Shown here: piece after piece, positions 26,019 through 34,316 of the stretch
How the letters are laid out: each line of letters starts with the position of its first letter
How positions within the stretch are numbered: the first letter of the stretch is position 1
DNA from: Fimenecus sp900545625
Lineage (GTDB): Bacteria > Bacillota > Clostridia > Oscillospirales > Acutalibacteraceae
NCBI GenBank assembly: GCA_963931525.1
Contig: OZ007023.1
Location: 1,302,001-1,366,000 of the forward strand
Direction: 5' to 3'
Length of the DNA: 64,000 nt
Position numbers and translations under genes: made by a program
The notes under the pieces: generated by a model
What the model was told of the DNA's origin: nothing
Database searches by the model: none
The model's input: only the letters and a program-made list of their open reading frames with translations

Positions 26019-26170
26019 AAAATTTCCTTTTCGGAGTGGATTTAGGCCAACGGATGCCGCGCCGTTGCAAAGCTGCACAGGCCGCAAGGGCGCGCGGGTA
26101 GAAAAATTATAATTATATCGGTTTATGGGCGCTTCTTTATCGCGTCGAATCGGCGCGCGGATAGAAAAAA
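26019..26170 (+). repeat. decayed distal end of the CRISPR array
   Basis: Beyond the degenerate repeat at 25986-26018 (whose stem CACACCC/GGGTGTG is still paired), two further remnants can be aligned by their 3' ends: GCGCGCGGGTAGAAAAAT ending near 26107 and GGCGCGCGGATAGAAAAAAT ending near 26171. Spacing between ends is 89 and 64 nt. They look like the oldest repeats eroding at the leader-distal side. Confidence 0.6.
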
Positions 26171-26286
26171 TATCCTGGTTTTGGTTGGGGCTGTCAAAAT
26201 GGCGACCATGCATGTGGGGCAGGGGGGGAAATACATAACCCCTGCTGCCCGCGCAATAAAATTCCACGCAAAACGCAGATTTTCAG

Positions 26287-26315
26287 TTGCTATCGCAGCG
26301 TCGTTTTGCTATAAT
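26287..26315 (+). promoter_or_regulatory. promoter of the 129-residue unknown gene
   Basis: TTGCTA (26287-26292), a 17-bp spacer and TATAAT (26310-26315), 36 bp before ATG 26352. Confidence 0.65.
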
Positions 26316-26351
26316 CGGCATAGCAAAACGGAAAAGGACGGAAATTCGGCT

Positions 26352-26741
26352 ATGATTACCACAGAACTCTACGAAAATGAAAATCAAGATCTGGTTGCGA
26401 TCGTGTATGAAGACGGGGTCTGTACGAATTATATCCCGGACCCGATTATGGCGGCGCTGGACGGGGATAGCTTTTTGGAAGAAGCGCGTCTCGGTTTCCC
26501 GGAGGCGATCCTTTACGATGACGATTTCCACTTCGCGGGCAATACCGCACTCGATCCCGTTGTTCAGCAGGAAAAACGCGACAGCGTGCTGATCGCGGAG
26601 ATCGGGGAAGAAATTTTGCTGTATCCGAATCGGATGAGCGAACAGCAGCGGGAATTCTTCGCAATGGAGCTCGGGGAGGATGTTTTGGAGGATGCGCTTG
26701 CACGTGCTGTAGGAGACGAAGGCGTAGTTGTAGATCTGTAA
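26352..26741 (+). CDS. acidic 129-residue protein, unknown
   Basis: Not recognised. It begins MITTELYENENQDLVAIVYE, is rich in Asp/Glu throughout and lacks membrane segments or signal peptide, so a soluble cytoplasmic protein is likely. Coding is supported by a good promoter, codon use like the neighbours, and its position 35 bp before the GH28 gene. It is just outside the array but has no visible Cas features. Confidence 0.7.
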   Translation: MITTELYENENQDLVAIVYEDGVCTNYIPDPIMAALDGDSFLEEARLGFPEAILYDDDFHFAGNTALDPVVQQEKRDSVLIAEIGEEILLYPNRMSEQQREFFAMELGEDVLEDALARAVGDEGVVVDL

Positions 26742-26776
26742 TATTGGGCACGACCATGAAAGGGGAACGACAGACG

Positions 26777-28135
26777 ATGCTTTTTTTCTACCCGGAGGAT
26801 TTCGGCGCGGTCGGCGACGGCGCACACAACGATGCGGCGGCGATCCAAAGCGCTCTTGATGCAGCGCACCAAAACGGCGGCGGTACGGTCGTGCTCACAA
26901 GCGGCAAAACCTATTACAGCGATTCCCTGCACCTTCGCGCACAGGTCGAACTGCATCTGCAAAAGGGCTCGCGGCTCAAAGCGACGGCGGATATCAACGG
27001 CTACATCCGTCCGTGCGAGACCATCAACGATCCGAAAACCGCCCTTATCGGCAACCCGGTTACGGGCAAGCCGTCGTTCGCGTTCCTGTACGGCTTCGAA
27101 GCGGACGGCTGCTCCGTAACGGGCGAGGGCGTGATCGACGCCAACGGTCACGCGTTCGTCGAACGCAAAGACCGCTATTATGTCACGGGCAATTTTTATC
27201 CGCGCCCGACGGTCATCTATATTGAAAAAAGCAACCACATCTCGTTTCGGGATATCACCATTACGGACGCACCGTTTTGGACGCTGCACCCGGCAGGGTG
27301 CGATGATGTCCTGATCTCGCAGATCCGCATCCTCAACGATCTGGACGTAGCAAATTCCGACGGCATCGACCCCGACCACTGCACGAATGTGCGCATTTTG
27401 GGCTGCCACATTGAATGTGCAGACGACTGCATCTGCCTGAAAACCTCTAAAGGTAACGCGGAATACGGGCCGTGCGAAAATATCCTGATCAGCGGCTGTA
27501 CGCTCATTTCCACCTCCGCGGCGATCAAGATCGGCACGGAGGGCGTGGGAGATTTCCGCAACGTCCTTGTGGATAACTGCATCATCAGCCGTTCCAACCG
27601 CGGGCTGTCCATTCAGATCCGCGACGGCGGCAACGTGGAAAACGTGCAGTATTCCAACATTATGATCGAAACGCGCCGTTTTTGCCCGGATTGGTGGGGC
27701 ACGGCCGAGCCGATTGTGTTGACCACCTTTGACCGCGACGAGAACACGCGCTCCGGCAAGATCAAAAACGTGCGGTTTTATAACATCAGCTGTAAGGGCG
27801 AAAACGGTGTGCTGATCCACGGCAATGCAGAGAACGCGATCGAGGACGTGACTTTCGAGAATGTCCGTGTGACGCTTTCCAAGACCTCAAAATGGGACTG
27901 CGGGCTGTATGACCTGCGTCCCTGCAAGGATCACGGCGTGGAGCAGCACAAGAATTCGGGCTTTTTCCTGCGGTACGCGAAGGACGTAACGCTTGACAAG
28001 GTCAAGGTGCGTTTCAAGAATGTCTGTGACGACTACGCCCATGCGCTCGACGCCGCGCATTGCGAGAGCATCGAATTGATCCGTTTCGACGGCGAAGCGG
28101 CAAAAGCAGACCTCGAAGCGGTGAAGATGGGATAG
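26777..28135 (+). CDS. GH28 polygalacturonase-like pectinase
   Basis: Right-handed beta-helix glycosidase of 452 residues acting on pectic galacturonides; no signal peptide, so it probably works on imported oligomers. Family marks are FGAVGDGAHNDAAAIQSAL at the N-terminus (in two pieces: pectate-lyase-like turn and helix), the catalytic NSDGID and ADDCICLK acid pairs, and KIGTEG in place of the classical GHG-type motif. ATG 26777 follows AAAGGGGAACG; an ATG at 26756 is a possible alternative. No sugar transporter follows; tRNAs lie downstream. Confidence 0.87.
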   Translation: MLFFYPEDFGAVGDGAHNDAAAIQSALDAAHQNGGGTVVLTSGKTYYSDSLHLRAQVELHLQKGSRLKATADINGYIRPCETINDPKTALIGNPVTGKPSFAFLYGFEADGCSVTGEGVIDANGHAFVERKDRYYVTGNFYPRPTVIYIEKSNHISFRDITITDAPFWTLHPAGCDDVLISQIRILNDLDVANSDGIDPDHCTNVRILGCHIECADDCICLKTSKGNAEYGPCENILISGCTLISTSAAIKIGTEGVGDFRNVLVDNCIISRSNRGLSIQIRDGGNVENVQYSNIMIETRRFCPDWWGTAEPIVLTTFDRDENTRSGKIKNVRFYNISCKGENGVLIHGNAENAIEDVTFENVRVTLSKTSKWDCGLYDLRPCKDHGVEQHKNSGFFLRYAKDVTLDKVKVRFKNVCDDYAHALDAAHCESIELIRFDGEAAKADLEAVKMG

Positions 28136-28180
28136 GGCGGCAATAGGACGCACACGCGCGTCACGGATTGAATCCTGCAT

Positions 28181-28226
28181 AAAAAAAGCACACAGAAGCA
28201 GAAAAGTCCGCTTCTGTGTGCTTTTT
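28181..28226. terminator. bidirectional terminator between GH28 and tRNA-Gln
   Basis: Perfect 12-bp stem GCACACAGAAGC / GCTTCTGTGTGC with A-run on the left and T-run on the right; it serves the GH28 gene and the tRNA operon coming from the right. Confidence 0.85.
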
Positions 28227-28300
28227 GGCTGGGGTGGCAGGATTCGAACCTACGAATGCAGCAGTCAAAGTGCTGTGTCTTACCGCTTGACGACACCCCA
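28226..28300 (-). tRNA. tRNA-Gln (anticodon TTG)
   Basis: Acceptor TGGGGTG / CACCCCA with discriminator G and encoded CCA, anticodon loop CTTTGAC with TTG, T-loop GGTTCGAATCC. Last of three tRNAs transcribed leftward. Confidence 0.95.
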
Positions 28301-28311
28301 ATATGGATTTG

Positions 28312-28351
28312 AAAAAACTCCGCCCTTGCCTTACGGGCTTGCGGCGGAGTT
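28312..28351 (-). terminator. terminator-like stem between tRNA-His and tRNA-Gln
   Basis: Stem AACTCCGCC / GGCGGAGTT followed on the minus strand by six T. It would partly end transcription before tRNA-Gln or act as a processing signal. Confidence 0.6.
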
Positions 28352-28358
28352 TAAAAAG

Positions 28359-28436
28359 TGGGGTGGATAGTCGGATTCGAACCGACGGTCTCCAGTGCCA
28401 CAAACTGGCGCTTTAACCAACTAAGCTATACCCACC
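28359..28436 (-). tRNA. tRNA-His (anticodon GTG)
   Basis: Anticodon loop TTGTGGC with GTG, acceptor GTGGGTA / TATCCAC, the extra 5' G at position -1 opposite C73, and encoded CCA are the identity marks of tRNA-His. Confidence 0.95.
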
Positions 28437-28471
28437 ATATAATAGACTTTGCGCTGAAAAATGCTGTTCAT

Positions 28472-28662
28472 CGCTCAATCTCTCGCGCAAAAGTGGCGCG
28501 CTGAGAGGGACACCGCTTTGCTTCGCAAATCGGGCATCCTTGCGCTTGCGCGCTGCGGACTTCGCGTCGGAAAACCTTTCACCGAAAGGTTTTCTGTTCG
28601 CCGCTCACCCCCTCGGGGTTCGAGTCCCTGATGGGTGATTGCCGCAAACCGCATTTGCTTTT
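28472..28662 (-). repeat. tRNA-Arg 3'-end-mimic cassette (copy A)
   Basis: A 40-bp direct repeat (28472-28511 and 28663-28702) contains the last 18 nt of tRNA-Arg including CCA plus 22 nt of downstream DNA. Read on the minus strand, the cassette starts 56 nt after the true tRNA end with GGGACTCGAACCCC, the inverse complement of the tRNA T-arm. It runs through hairpins (AGAAAACCTTTCGGTGAAAG and its mate, GACGCGAAGTC, TTTGCGAAGCAAA) and ends TGTCCCTCTCAGCGCGCCA, a copy of the tRNA 3' end. No protein gene is credible here. Layout parallels copy B after tRNA-Trp. Confidence 0.7.
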
Positions 28663-28684
28663 CGCTCAATCTCTCGCGCAAAAG

Positions 28685-28761
28685 TGGCGCGCTGAGAGGG
28701 ACTCGAACCCCCGACCCTCTGCTTAGAAGGCAGATGCTCTATCCAACTGAGCTATCAGCGC
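28685..28761 (-). tRNA. tRNA-Arg (anticodon TCT)
   Basis: Acceptor GCGCTGA / TCAGCGC, discriminator G with encoded CCA, anticodon loop CTTCTAA with TCT for AGA/AGG, T-loop GGTTCGAGTCC. First tRNA of the leftward operon. Confidence 0.95.
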
Positions 28762-28779
28762 AAATTCAAATGCTTGAAT

Positions 28780-28808
28780 ATTATATATGGCGCGCCACGG
28801 TTTGTCAA
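28780..28808 (-). promoter_or_regulatory. promoter of the tRNA-Arg/His/Gln operon
   Basis: On the minus strand TTGACA (28803-28808), a 17-bp spacer and TATAAT (28780-28785), 19 bp before tRNA-Arg: a perfect consensus promoter. Confidence 0.9.
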
Positions 28809-29002
28809 GAGAAATTCCAAGATTTTTGCAGGATTTCGACACGGCGGATTTAAAAAATGGCGCGCGTAGGAAAAGGCGCGTATCAAGAGACGGTTATCGC
28901 GCGTTGAAAGAGCATACCGCAGCGTGTAGGTGTTACAATGATGTGTGACAAATAAGAAAATCAGGCTTTATTCGGTTTGCAAAAATTGTAATCTGTAATA
29001 AG
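28809..29002. other. intergenic region without a recognisable gene
   Basis: AT-rich spacer between the tRNA promoter and the terminator of the cell-wall operon. No reading frame with a ribosome site, RNA motif or repeat stood out. Confidence 0.5.
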
Positions 29003-29051
29003 ACAAAAGAGAACGGTTCTGTGTCTTAGTAGGCGCAGAACCGTTCTCTTT
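29003..29051 (-). terminator. terminator of the RodA/FHA/FtsW/PBP operon
   Basis: 16-bp stem AAAGAGAACGGTTCTG / CAGAACCGTTCTCTTT with a 14-nt loop, followed by TTTTGTCTT on the minus strand. Confidence 0.75.
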
Positions 29052-29075
29052 GGTTTTATTTATTTGTACCCAAAT

Positions 29076-30476
29076 TTATTCCCCGTACAAATCGTCCACG
29101 GCCTGCATGACCTCGTTTGCCACGGGGATGGCGGTCGAGCTGCCGCCGCCGCCGTTTTCTACGACCACGACGATCGCGTAGGGCAGATCCTCGCGCTGCG
29201 AGTACCCCACGAACCACGCGTGCGGGTCATCGCCGCCCTCTTCGGAGCTAACCTCCGCCGTACCGGTTTTGCCGCACATCTCAAGACCGCGGAAGCGCCG
29301 GTCGCCGTAGTAGTTTTCGACGTTCGAGCGCAGCAGCTCCTGCAGCCGCGCGGCGGTAGATTCCGAAAACATCTGTGCGCCGAGCGTAGTCTCCGCTTCT
29401 AAGACGGTGTCGCCGTTTTGGGTGGTGATGCGTTCGACAAGGTACGGCATGACCGCCTGCCCGTCGTTCGCGATCGCGCCGATGATCGTCAGCATGTGGC
29501 AGGGATTGACAAGCGTTGTGTATTGCCCGACACCTGCCCAGCCGAGGTCGAGCTGCGACGCTTCAGAAAGATCGAATCGGCTTTGCGCAAGCCGGATGTT
29601 CCCCAGTGTATAGCGCTGATTAAAGCCAAGCGCGTCGGTGGTCGCCGTCAGCTTTTCTGTACCGAGCTGCAGGGCGATCTGCGCGAATGCACTGTTGCAC
29701 GAAACGTTCAGCGCGCGCTCAAATCCGATCGTGCCGTGTGTGCCAAGGCATTTGACCGAACTGCCGTCGATGCTGTAACTGCCCGTGCAGCGGAAGCGCT
29801 GGTCATCAATGTCTGAGATGTTGTCGATCGCCGAAGCGGCGGTGATGATCTTAAAGGTCGAACCCGGCGTATAAAGTCCTGAAAAGAAGCGGTTCATATA
29901 TACGCCCTCGTATTCGCCGGTCGTGTCATTGTTGATGTTTTCGGTGGGCTTGTTGGCAATGTCGAAAGCGGGCTTCGAGACCACGCAAACGAGCTGCCCG
30001 GTCTCATAATTGAAAACACCGACCGTGCCTTTTTCGTCTCCGAGCGCATCATACGCCGTTACGCATAGATCTGCGTTTACGGAAAGCTGCAAATCGTTGC
30101 CTTTTCCGTATCTTTTGACGTCATATACGCCGTCCACAAAATTGTAGCCGGTCAGTTCCTCCTGATAGGCGGTCTGCACGCCGGTTGCGATGTACCCTTC
30201 GGAGTCGCCGACCACGTGCAGCGTCGCCGTGCGCACGTCGCGGTCGGCGTTATACTGCCGATCACCGTCTACGGTCTCGGCAAGCACGGCGCCCGTTTCG
30301 TCTGTAATGGAGCCCGCGGCGGTGAGCGTGTCGCCTGCATATAGGTGGCGGTTCGCATGGCGCATGGCCCAGTCGTCCGCGTTTGACCAGAAGGTATAGA
30401 AAAGGATGCCGAGCCCCGCTACAAACAGGGCGGCAAGGGCGTACAGAATCCATGCTCTGCGGGATAGCGTTTTCAT
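29076..30476 (-). CDS. class B penicillin-binding protein (transpeptidase)
   Basis: Membrane-anchored transpeptidase of peptidoglycan cross-linking, 466 residues. One N-terminal membrane helix (9-30) precedes a short pedestal; the catalytic domain has the three active-site motifs STFK (in TPGSTFKIITAAS), SCN (NVSCNSAFAQ) and KTGTAE. It is the last gene of an operon with two SEDS proteins and a double-FHA protein, so it likely pairs with one SEDS glycosyltransferase in elongation, division or sporulation wall synthesis. Shorter than PBP2, resembling the PbpA-type D,D-transpeptidase of Gram-positives. Confidence 0.92.
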   Translation of the reverse strand: MKTLSRRAWILYALAALFVAGLGILFYTFWSNADDWAMRHANRHLYAGDTLTAAGSITDETGAVLAETVDGDRQYNADRDVRTATLHVVGDSEGYIATGVQTAYQEELTGYNFVDGVYDVKRYGKGNDLQLSVNADLCVTAYDALGDEKGTVGVFNYETGQLVCVVSKPAFDIANKPTENINNDTTGEYEGVYMNRFFSGLYTPGSTFKIITAASAIDNISDIDDQRFRCTGSYSIDGSSVKCLGTHGTIGFERALNVSCNSAFAQIALQLGTEKLTATTDALGFNQRYTLGNIRLAQSRFDLSEASQLDLGWAGVGQYTTLVNPCHMLTIIGAIANDGQAVMPYLVERITTQNGDTVLEAETTLGAQMFSESTAARLQELLRSNVENYYGDRRFRGLEMCGKTGTAEVSSEEGGDDPHAWFVGYSQREDLPYAIVVVVENGGGGSSTAIPVANEVMQAVDDLYGE

Positions 30477-30494
30477 ACGGCCGTCTCCTTTCCC

Positions 30495-31772
30495 TTAGCT
30501 TCGCTCGATTTTGTCATAGCGCCTGTAGGTGCGCACGTCGATCGCCTTGATAAACGCCACCAAACCCCAGCAGCACATCATACTGCTGCCGCCGCGGCTG
30601 ATGAAGGGGAGCGTCACGCCCGTCCACGGCAGAAGGTCCGTTACGCCGAATACGTGCAGCGCCGCTTGGAACAGCAGCAGCGACGATGCGGCGAGCGCGG
30701 CAATGGAATAAAACGTGGAGCGCGCCGCTACCGAATAGCGGATGGAGTAGACCACCAGCGCCACAAAGGTCAGAAGCACCGTGAAAGCGATAATGATGCC
30801 GAATTCCTCGCACACCATACCGAATGCGAGGTCTTCCGTCGCCGCATAGACCGAACGCAGCCTGCCGTTGCCGATGCCGAGCCCGAACAGCCCGCCGCTT
30901 ACCGAATAGATGAGCAAACGCACCTGCTGGTAGCCGCCGCCGTTGGAATATTCCCAAACATGGCGGTAGGTCTGGAAACGATTTGCAACATAGGGGCGGA
31001 ACGTAAGAATGCCAAGGCCCCCCAACAGCGCCGCCGTGCAGACGAGGAATATCGTCTTGATATCGCCCGAACGCAGAAATGCGATGATGATAAAGGTAAA
31101 GAAGAAGATCAGTGCCGTACCGAAATCTTTCATTAGGAACAGCATGCCGATGCATGCGCCCGCGAACAAAATGTATTTGGTCAGGCTTCTTGTGGACTGC
31201 AAGTGCTCGAGTGTCGCCGCGCCGACAAATACGAACGCGACCTTGACGATCTCGGACGGCTGGATGGACAAAAGACCGTCGCCGATCACGATCCAGTTTC
31301 TTGCACCGTTGATCTCATCGCCTATGATCAGCGTGATGCCGAGCGCCGCCAACGCGAGGATCGCCACGGGCGTGCGCAGCTTAATGACACGCTTTGTGTC
31401 GCTTAAGATCCAAAGCATCACGATAAAGACGATCATGCCCATGAGTACTGCAACAAGCTGGGTATAGGCGCGGTCGGGATAGACGCTTGTTGTAAGCGTA
31501 AGTCCGATTCCGGTTAAAAAGAACGTGATCAGCTCAATCTCAAAGCTTTTTCGCCGCAGTATGATGCCGAACACAAAAAAGTAGATCCATTCCGCCGCAA
31601 TGTATACGCCGTATACCGTAAACAGCGTGACCATGCTTTCCTGTGTGCCGTTGATGTAAATTTGCAGCATGCACGAAAGCTGGAACAGCGTCATCAAAAG
31701 CAGCCAAAACGGCCATTTAACGGGCTTTCTGTAACGGCGCGCATGCGTCGCTTTTTTCTTTTTTGTTGCCAT
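30495..31772 (-). CDS. SEDS family peptidoglycan polymerase (FtsW/RodA-like), second copy
   Basis: Polytopic glycosyltransferase of 425 residues that polymerises lipid II. A basic cytoplasmic N-terminus (MATKKKKATHARRYRKPVK) precedes about ten membrane helices. SEDS hallmarks are DFGTALIFF, SNGGGYQQVRLLIYSVSGG and TGVTLPFISRGGSSMM near the C-terminus. Start set at 31772 by AGGGGG and by the 13-bp gap to the FHA gene. It probably works with the neighbouring transpeptidase. Confidence 0.92.
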   Translation of the reverse strand: MATKKKKATHARRYRKPVKWPFWLLLMTLFQLSCMLQIYINGTQESMVTLFTVYGVYIAAEWIYFFVFGIILRRKSFEIELITFFLTGIGLTLTTSVYPDRAYTQLVAVLMGMIVFIVMLWILSDTKRVIKLRTPVAILALAALGITLIIGDEINGARNWIVIGDGLLSIQPSEIVKVAFVFVGAATLEHLQSTRSLTKYILFAGACIGMLFLMKDFGTALIFFFTFIIIAFLRSGDIKTIFLVCTAALLGGLGILTFRPYVANRFQTYRHVWEYSNGGGYQQVRLLIYSVSGGLFGLGIGNGRLRSVYAATEDLAFGMVCEEFGIIIAFTVLLTFVALVVYSIRYSVAARSTFYSIAALAASSLLLFQAALHVFGVTDLLPWTGVTLPFISRGGSSMMCCWGLVAFIKAIDVRTYRRYDKIERS

Positions 31773-31785
31773 ACGCTGCGCCCCC

Positions 31786-32517
31786 TTACTCTCTGAACAT
31801 GAAGCTGTATGCGCCGACGGAGATGATGTCGCCGTCATACAGCGGATACGCGCCGAAAACCAGCTCGCCGTTTAAGTACGTCCCGTTTTCCGACTGCAGG
31901 TCGGCGACCATCCAGCCGTCGCGCGTCAAATATACCTCGGCGTGCTCGCCGGAGATGTCGCGCATCGGCAGGCAGATGTTGCAGTGGCGTTCGCGTCCTA
32001 TAAGGCAGCTGCCGCGCAGGTAAAACGCGCTGTTGTCGGCAAGGTTCACAAGCCGCGCCGCATTCGTGAAGTCGGCGACCTCGCCGTTTTCATCCTCTTG
32101 TGCCTCGCCGTAACCGTTGGAATTGAATTTCATCACGACGTTGCCGAATGAGATGGTGTCGCCGTCCGTGATCTGCCGCGCCCGGCGGATCTGCTCGCCG
32201 TTGACGTATACGCCGGTCTTAGACTCGGTGTCAAAGATGAACCAGCCCTCCTTGCGCAGTGCGAGCACCGCATGAAAGCGCGAGACCGTGCCGTATTTGC
32301 GCAGCGCGATGTCGCATGAGCGGCTGCGCCCGATGGAGGTCTCCCAATTCGAGATCTCGATCTCACTGTCGTCCGCCAAATTAACGAGCGTCGCCATGAC
32401 CTCGCGGCGCGGGCGCAGACGAAACAGCGAAAATACGCACCGCAGGATCAGCAGCACGGCAATGCCCGTGAGTACATAGCGTGAAAGGTATTCAAACTGT
32501 GAAAAAAAGGTTTCCAA
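31786..32517 (-). CDS. double FHA-domain membrane protein
   Basis: Phosphothreonine-binding protein, 243 residues. An N-terminal membrane helix (14-33) is followed by two forkhead-associated domains: the first around 55-130 (TSIGRSRSCDIAL, SRFHAVL, TGVYVNG), the second around 155-243 (CLIGRERHCNICL, SGEHAEV, NGTYLNG). It would recruit phosphorylated cell-wall regulators, presumably targets of a PASTA-type kinase not in this window. Sits between the two SEDS genes. Confidence 0.9.
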   Translation of the reverse strand: METFFSQFEYLSRYVLTGIAVLLILRCVFSLFRLRPRREVMATLVNLADDSEIEISNWETSIGRSRSCDIALRKYGTVSRFHAVLALRKEGWFIFDTESKTGVYVNGEQIRRARQITDGDTISFGNVVMKFNSNGYGEAQEDENGEVADFTNAARLVNLADNSAFYLRGSCLIGRERHCNICLPMRDISGEHAEVYLTRDGWMVADLQSENGTYLNGELVFGAYPLYDGDIISVGAYSFMFRE

Positions 32518-32548
32518 ACTTTGCGCACTCCTTTCGTTTTAAAGGGAG

Positions 32549-33721
32549 TTACTGTACATTCTTTAAGGAATCATAAACGCGTATATTCACCGCACCCTGA
32601 TCGCAGTTGTGCCGGTAAATGCTCAGCGCAAGGCCGATGCCGAGGTAAACGCCGAGGTTCGACGATCCGCCCGCTGAGAAAAAGGGGAGGGTGATGCCGA
32701 TGACGGGCATGAGCATTAAGCACATGCCGACGTTGATGACCGTCTGCGAAATGATCATCGCCGCCATGCCGCAGCAAATGAGGTTGGTCGAACGTTCCCG
32801 CGATTTTCTGCCGATGAGGATGAGCCGCACCGAAATCAGACACAAAAGTCCGAGCGCCGCAAGGCAGCCGATGAAGCCCAATTCCTCGCCGATGACGGTG
32901 AAAATAAAGTCGTTCTGGCTTTCGGGCACGGTGCCCGCCTGCGTATAAGCGCCCTGAAACAGCCCTTGCCCCGTGATACCGCCGGAGCCTATGGCGTTGA
33001 TGCCGTTTTGTTGCTGATAGATGATGTTGGGGTAAAGCTCAGGGTAGATCAGGGCAAGGAAGCGGTTTTTCTGAATGGAAGAAAACACGAACGTCCATAC
33101 CAGAGGCACCGCCGCGCACAGCAGCGCGAAGCCGCCTAAGAAGTACCCCCAGTGCACCCCGCCGATGAACAGCATGATGATCGCGATGATCAAAAAGATG
33201 ACCGCCGAGCCCATGTCACCCGTCAGCAGGACGAGCGCAGTGGGCACCAGTGCGTGCAGCCCCAACTGCACAACGCTCCAAAAGCGGTTGAGCTTGTCCC
33301 GCAGGCGCTCCAGATGCACGCTGAACGTGATGATAAAGCCGATCTTGACAAATTCCGAGGGCTGGATGCTGAACACACCGAAGTCGAGCCAGGTGCGCGC
33401 GTCGGGACGCGACGAGGGGGCAGATCCGAACGGGAACAGCAGTAGCAGCGCCAAAATGCATATGCCGCCGATGATCAGCCAATAGCGGGTAAAGACCTCG
33501 TAATTGAAATATGAGATCACAAGACACATCCCTATGCCTAAAAACACGGCAATGAGCATCGTGAGAAAATCCCGTGAGAAAAGCTCGCCTTCCGCAAGGT
33601 CACAGCGTGTGGCGCTGTATACCATCAATAACCCGAACAGCGACGCGGCAATGCACGAGAAAAACAGCAGCTTATCGGTTTCTTTTATAAAAAGGCTCAC
33701 GGCGCCTAAGCGTTTTTTCAT
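32549..33721 (-). CDS. rodA: RodA-like SEDS peptidoglycan polymerase
   Basis: First gene of the cell-wall operon; 390 residues, about ten membrane helices. Marks include LTGDMGSAVIFL, NAIGSGGITGQGLFQGAYTQ, ESQNDFIFTVIGEELGF and GITLPFFSAGGSS. The NDFIF/EELGF loop is the usual SEDS signature. It has a consensus promoter upstream and is divergent from tsaE. RodA versus FtsW was chosen because GITGQGLFQG and FFSAGGSS fit RodA better; not certain. Confidence 0.9.
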   Translation of the reverse strand: MKKRLGAVSLFIKETDKLLFFSCIAASLFGLLMVYSATRCDLAEGELFSRDFLTMLIAVFLGIGMCLVISYFNYEVFTRYWLIIGGICILALLLLFPFGSAPSSRPDARTWLDFGVFSIQPSEFVKIGFIITFSVHLERLRDKLNRFWSVVQLGLHALVPTALVLLTGDMGSAVIFLIIAIIMLFIGGVHWGYFLGGFALLCAAVPLVWTFVFSSIQKNRFLALIYPELYPNIIYQQQNGINAIGSGGITGQGLFQGAYTQAGTVPESQNDFIFTVIGEELGFIGCLAALGLLCLISVRLILIGRKSRERSTNLICCGMAAMIISQTVINVGMCLMLMPVIGITLPFFSAGGSSNLGVYLGIGLALSIYRHNCDQGAVNIRVYDSLKNVQ

Positions 33722-33806
33722 GACGGCTCCTTATATAACAGCTTGTCCGACCGTATATTACGGCGGGCACTCTGTATTCCATCGTTTCCTGTATATTCCT
33801 ATGGCT

Positions 33807-33835
33807 ATTATAGTATGCCGCCCATGGTTTTTCAA
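33807..33835 (-). promoter_or_regulatory. promoter of the rodA operon
   Basis: On the minus strand TTGAAA (33830-33835), a 17-bp spacer and TATAAT (33807-33812), leaving an 80-nt leader before the rodA ATG. Confidence 0.8.
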
Positions 33836-33890
33836 GGAAAAAAGTATTTACGCCGAAATAAAAGCGTGGTATACTTGTCTCGGTGATGGC

Positions 33891-34316
33891 ATGCAGCAGT
33901 TTGTAACAAAAAACGCGGCGCAAACGCTCGCGCTCGGCGAACGGCTCGGTGAAACGCTTTGCGGCGGCAGGGTCGTGGCGCTGTTCGGCCCAATGGGCAT
34001 GGGCAAGACCGTGTTCGTCTCAGGTGTCGCGCGCGGTATGGGGCTTTCGGACGCGGTCAGCAGCCCGACCTTTGCCATTGTCAATGTCTACGGCGCGAAC
34101 GATGCACTTTGCCATTTTGATATGTATCGGGTGAGCACCTGGGAGGATCTTGCCTCCACGGGCTTCTTTGAGTATATGGACGCAGGCAGCGTGCTGTGCG
34201 TCGAATGGAGCGAAAACATCGAAAACGCCCTGCCCGAAGACGCGATCCGTGTAACGCTCGCACCGGGCGCGCAGGAAAACGAACGCATCATCACGGTGGA
34301 GGGGGTAAAGCTATGA
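33891..34316 (+). CDS. tsaE: TsaE, tRNA t6A ATPase
   Basis: Essential ATPase of threonylcarbamoyladenosine (t6A37) tRNA modification, 141 residues. Walker A is GPMGMGKTVF, and the family marks SSPTFAIVN, HFDMYR and VEWSEN are present. ATG 33891 follows a short leader with TATACT at 33870-33875; no strong ribosome site is seen. It overlaps tsaB by 4 bp, making a t6A unit. Confidence 0.92.
   Translation: MQQFVTKNAAQTLALGERLGETLCGGRVVALFGPMGMGKTVFVSGVARGMGLSDAVSSPTFAIVNVYGANDALCHFDMYRVSTWEDLASTGFFEYMDAGSVLCVEWSENIENALPEDAIRVTLAPGAQENERIITVEGVKL

Noticed and set aside
25503..26267. Long open frames on both strands through the CRISPR array, with repeated peptides such as SLPARGAWIEI
   Set aside because: They are translations of the 33-nt repeats; periodicity and lack of ribosome sites show the array is not protein-coding.
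26564..27820. 418-residue open frame antisense to the GH28 gene
   Set aside because: Shadow frame; the sense strand has the GH28 catalytic residues and normal codon use.
28475..28853. Short frames around tRNA-Arg (for example RGTRTPDPLLRRQMLYPTEL)
   Set aside because: Spurious translation of the tRNA itself.
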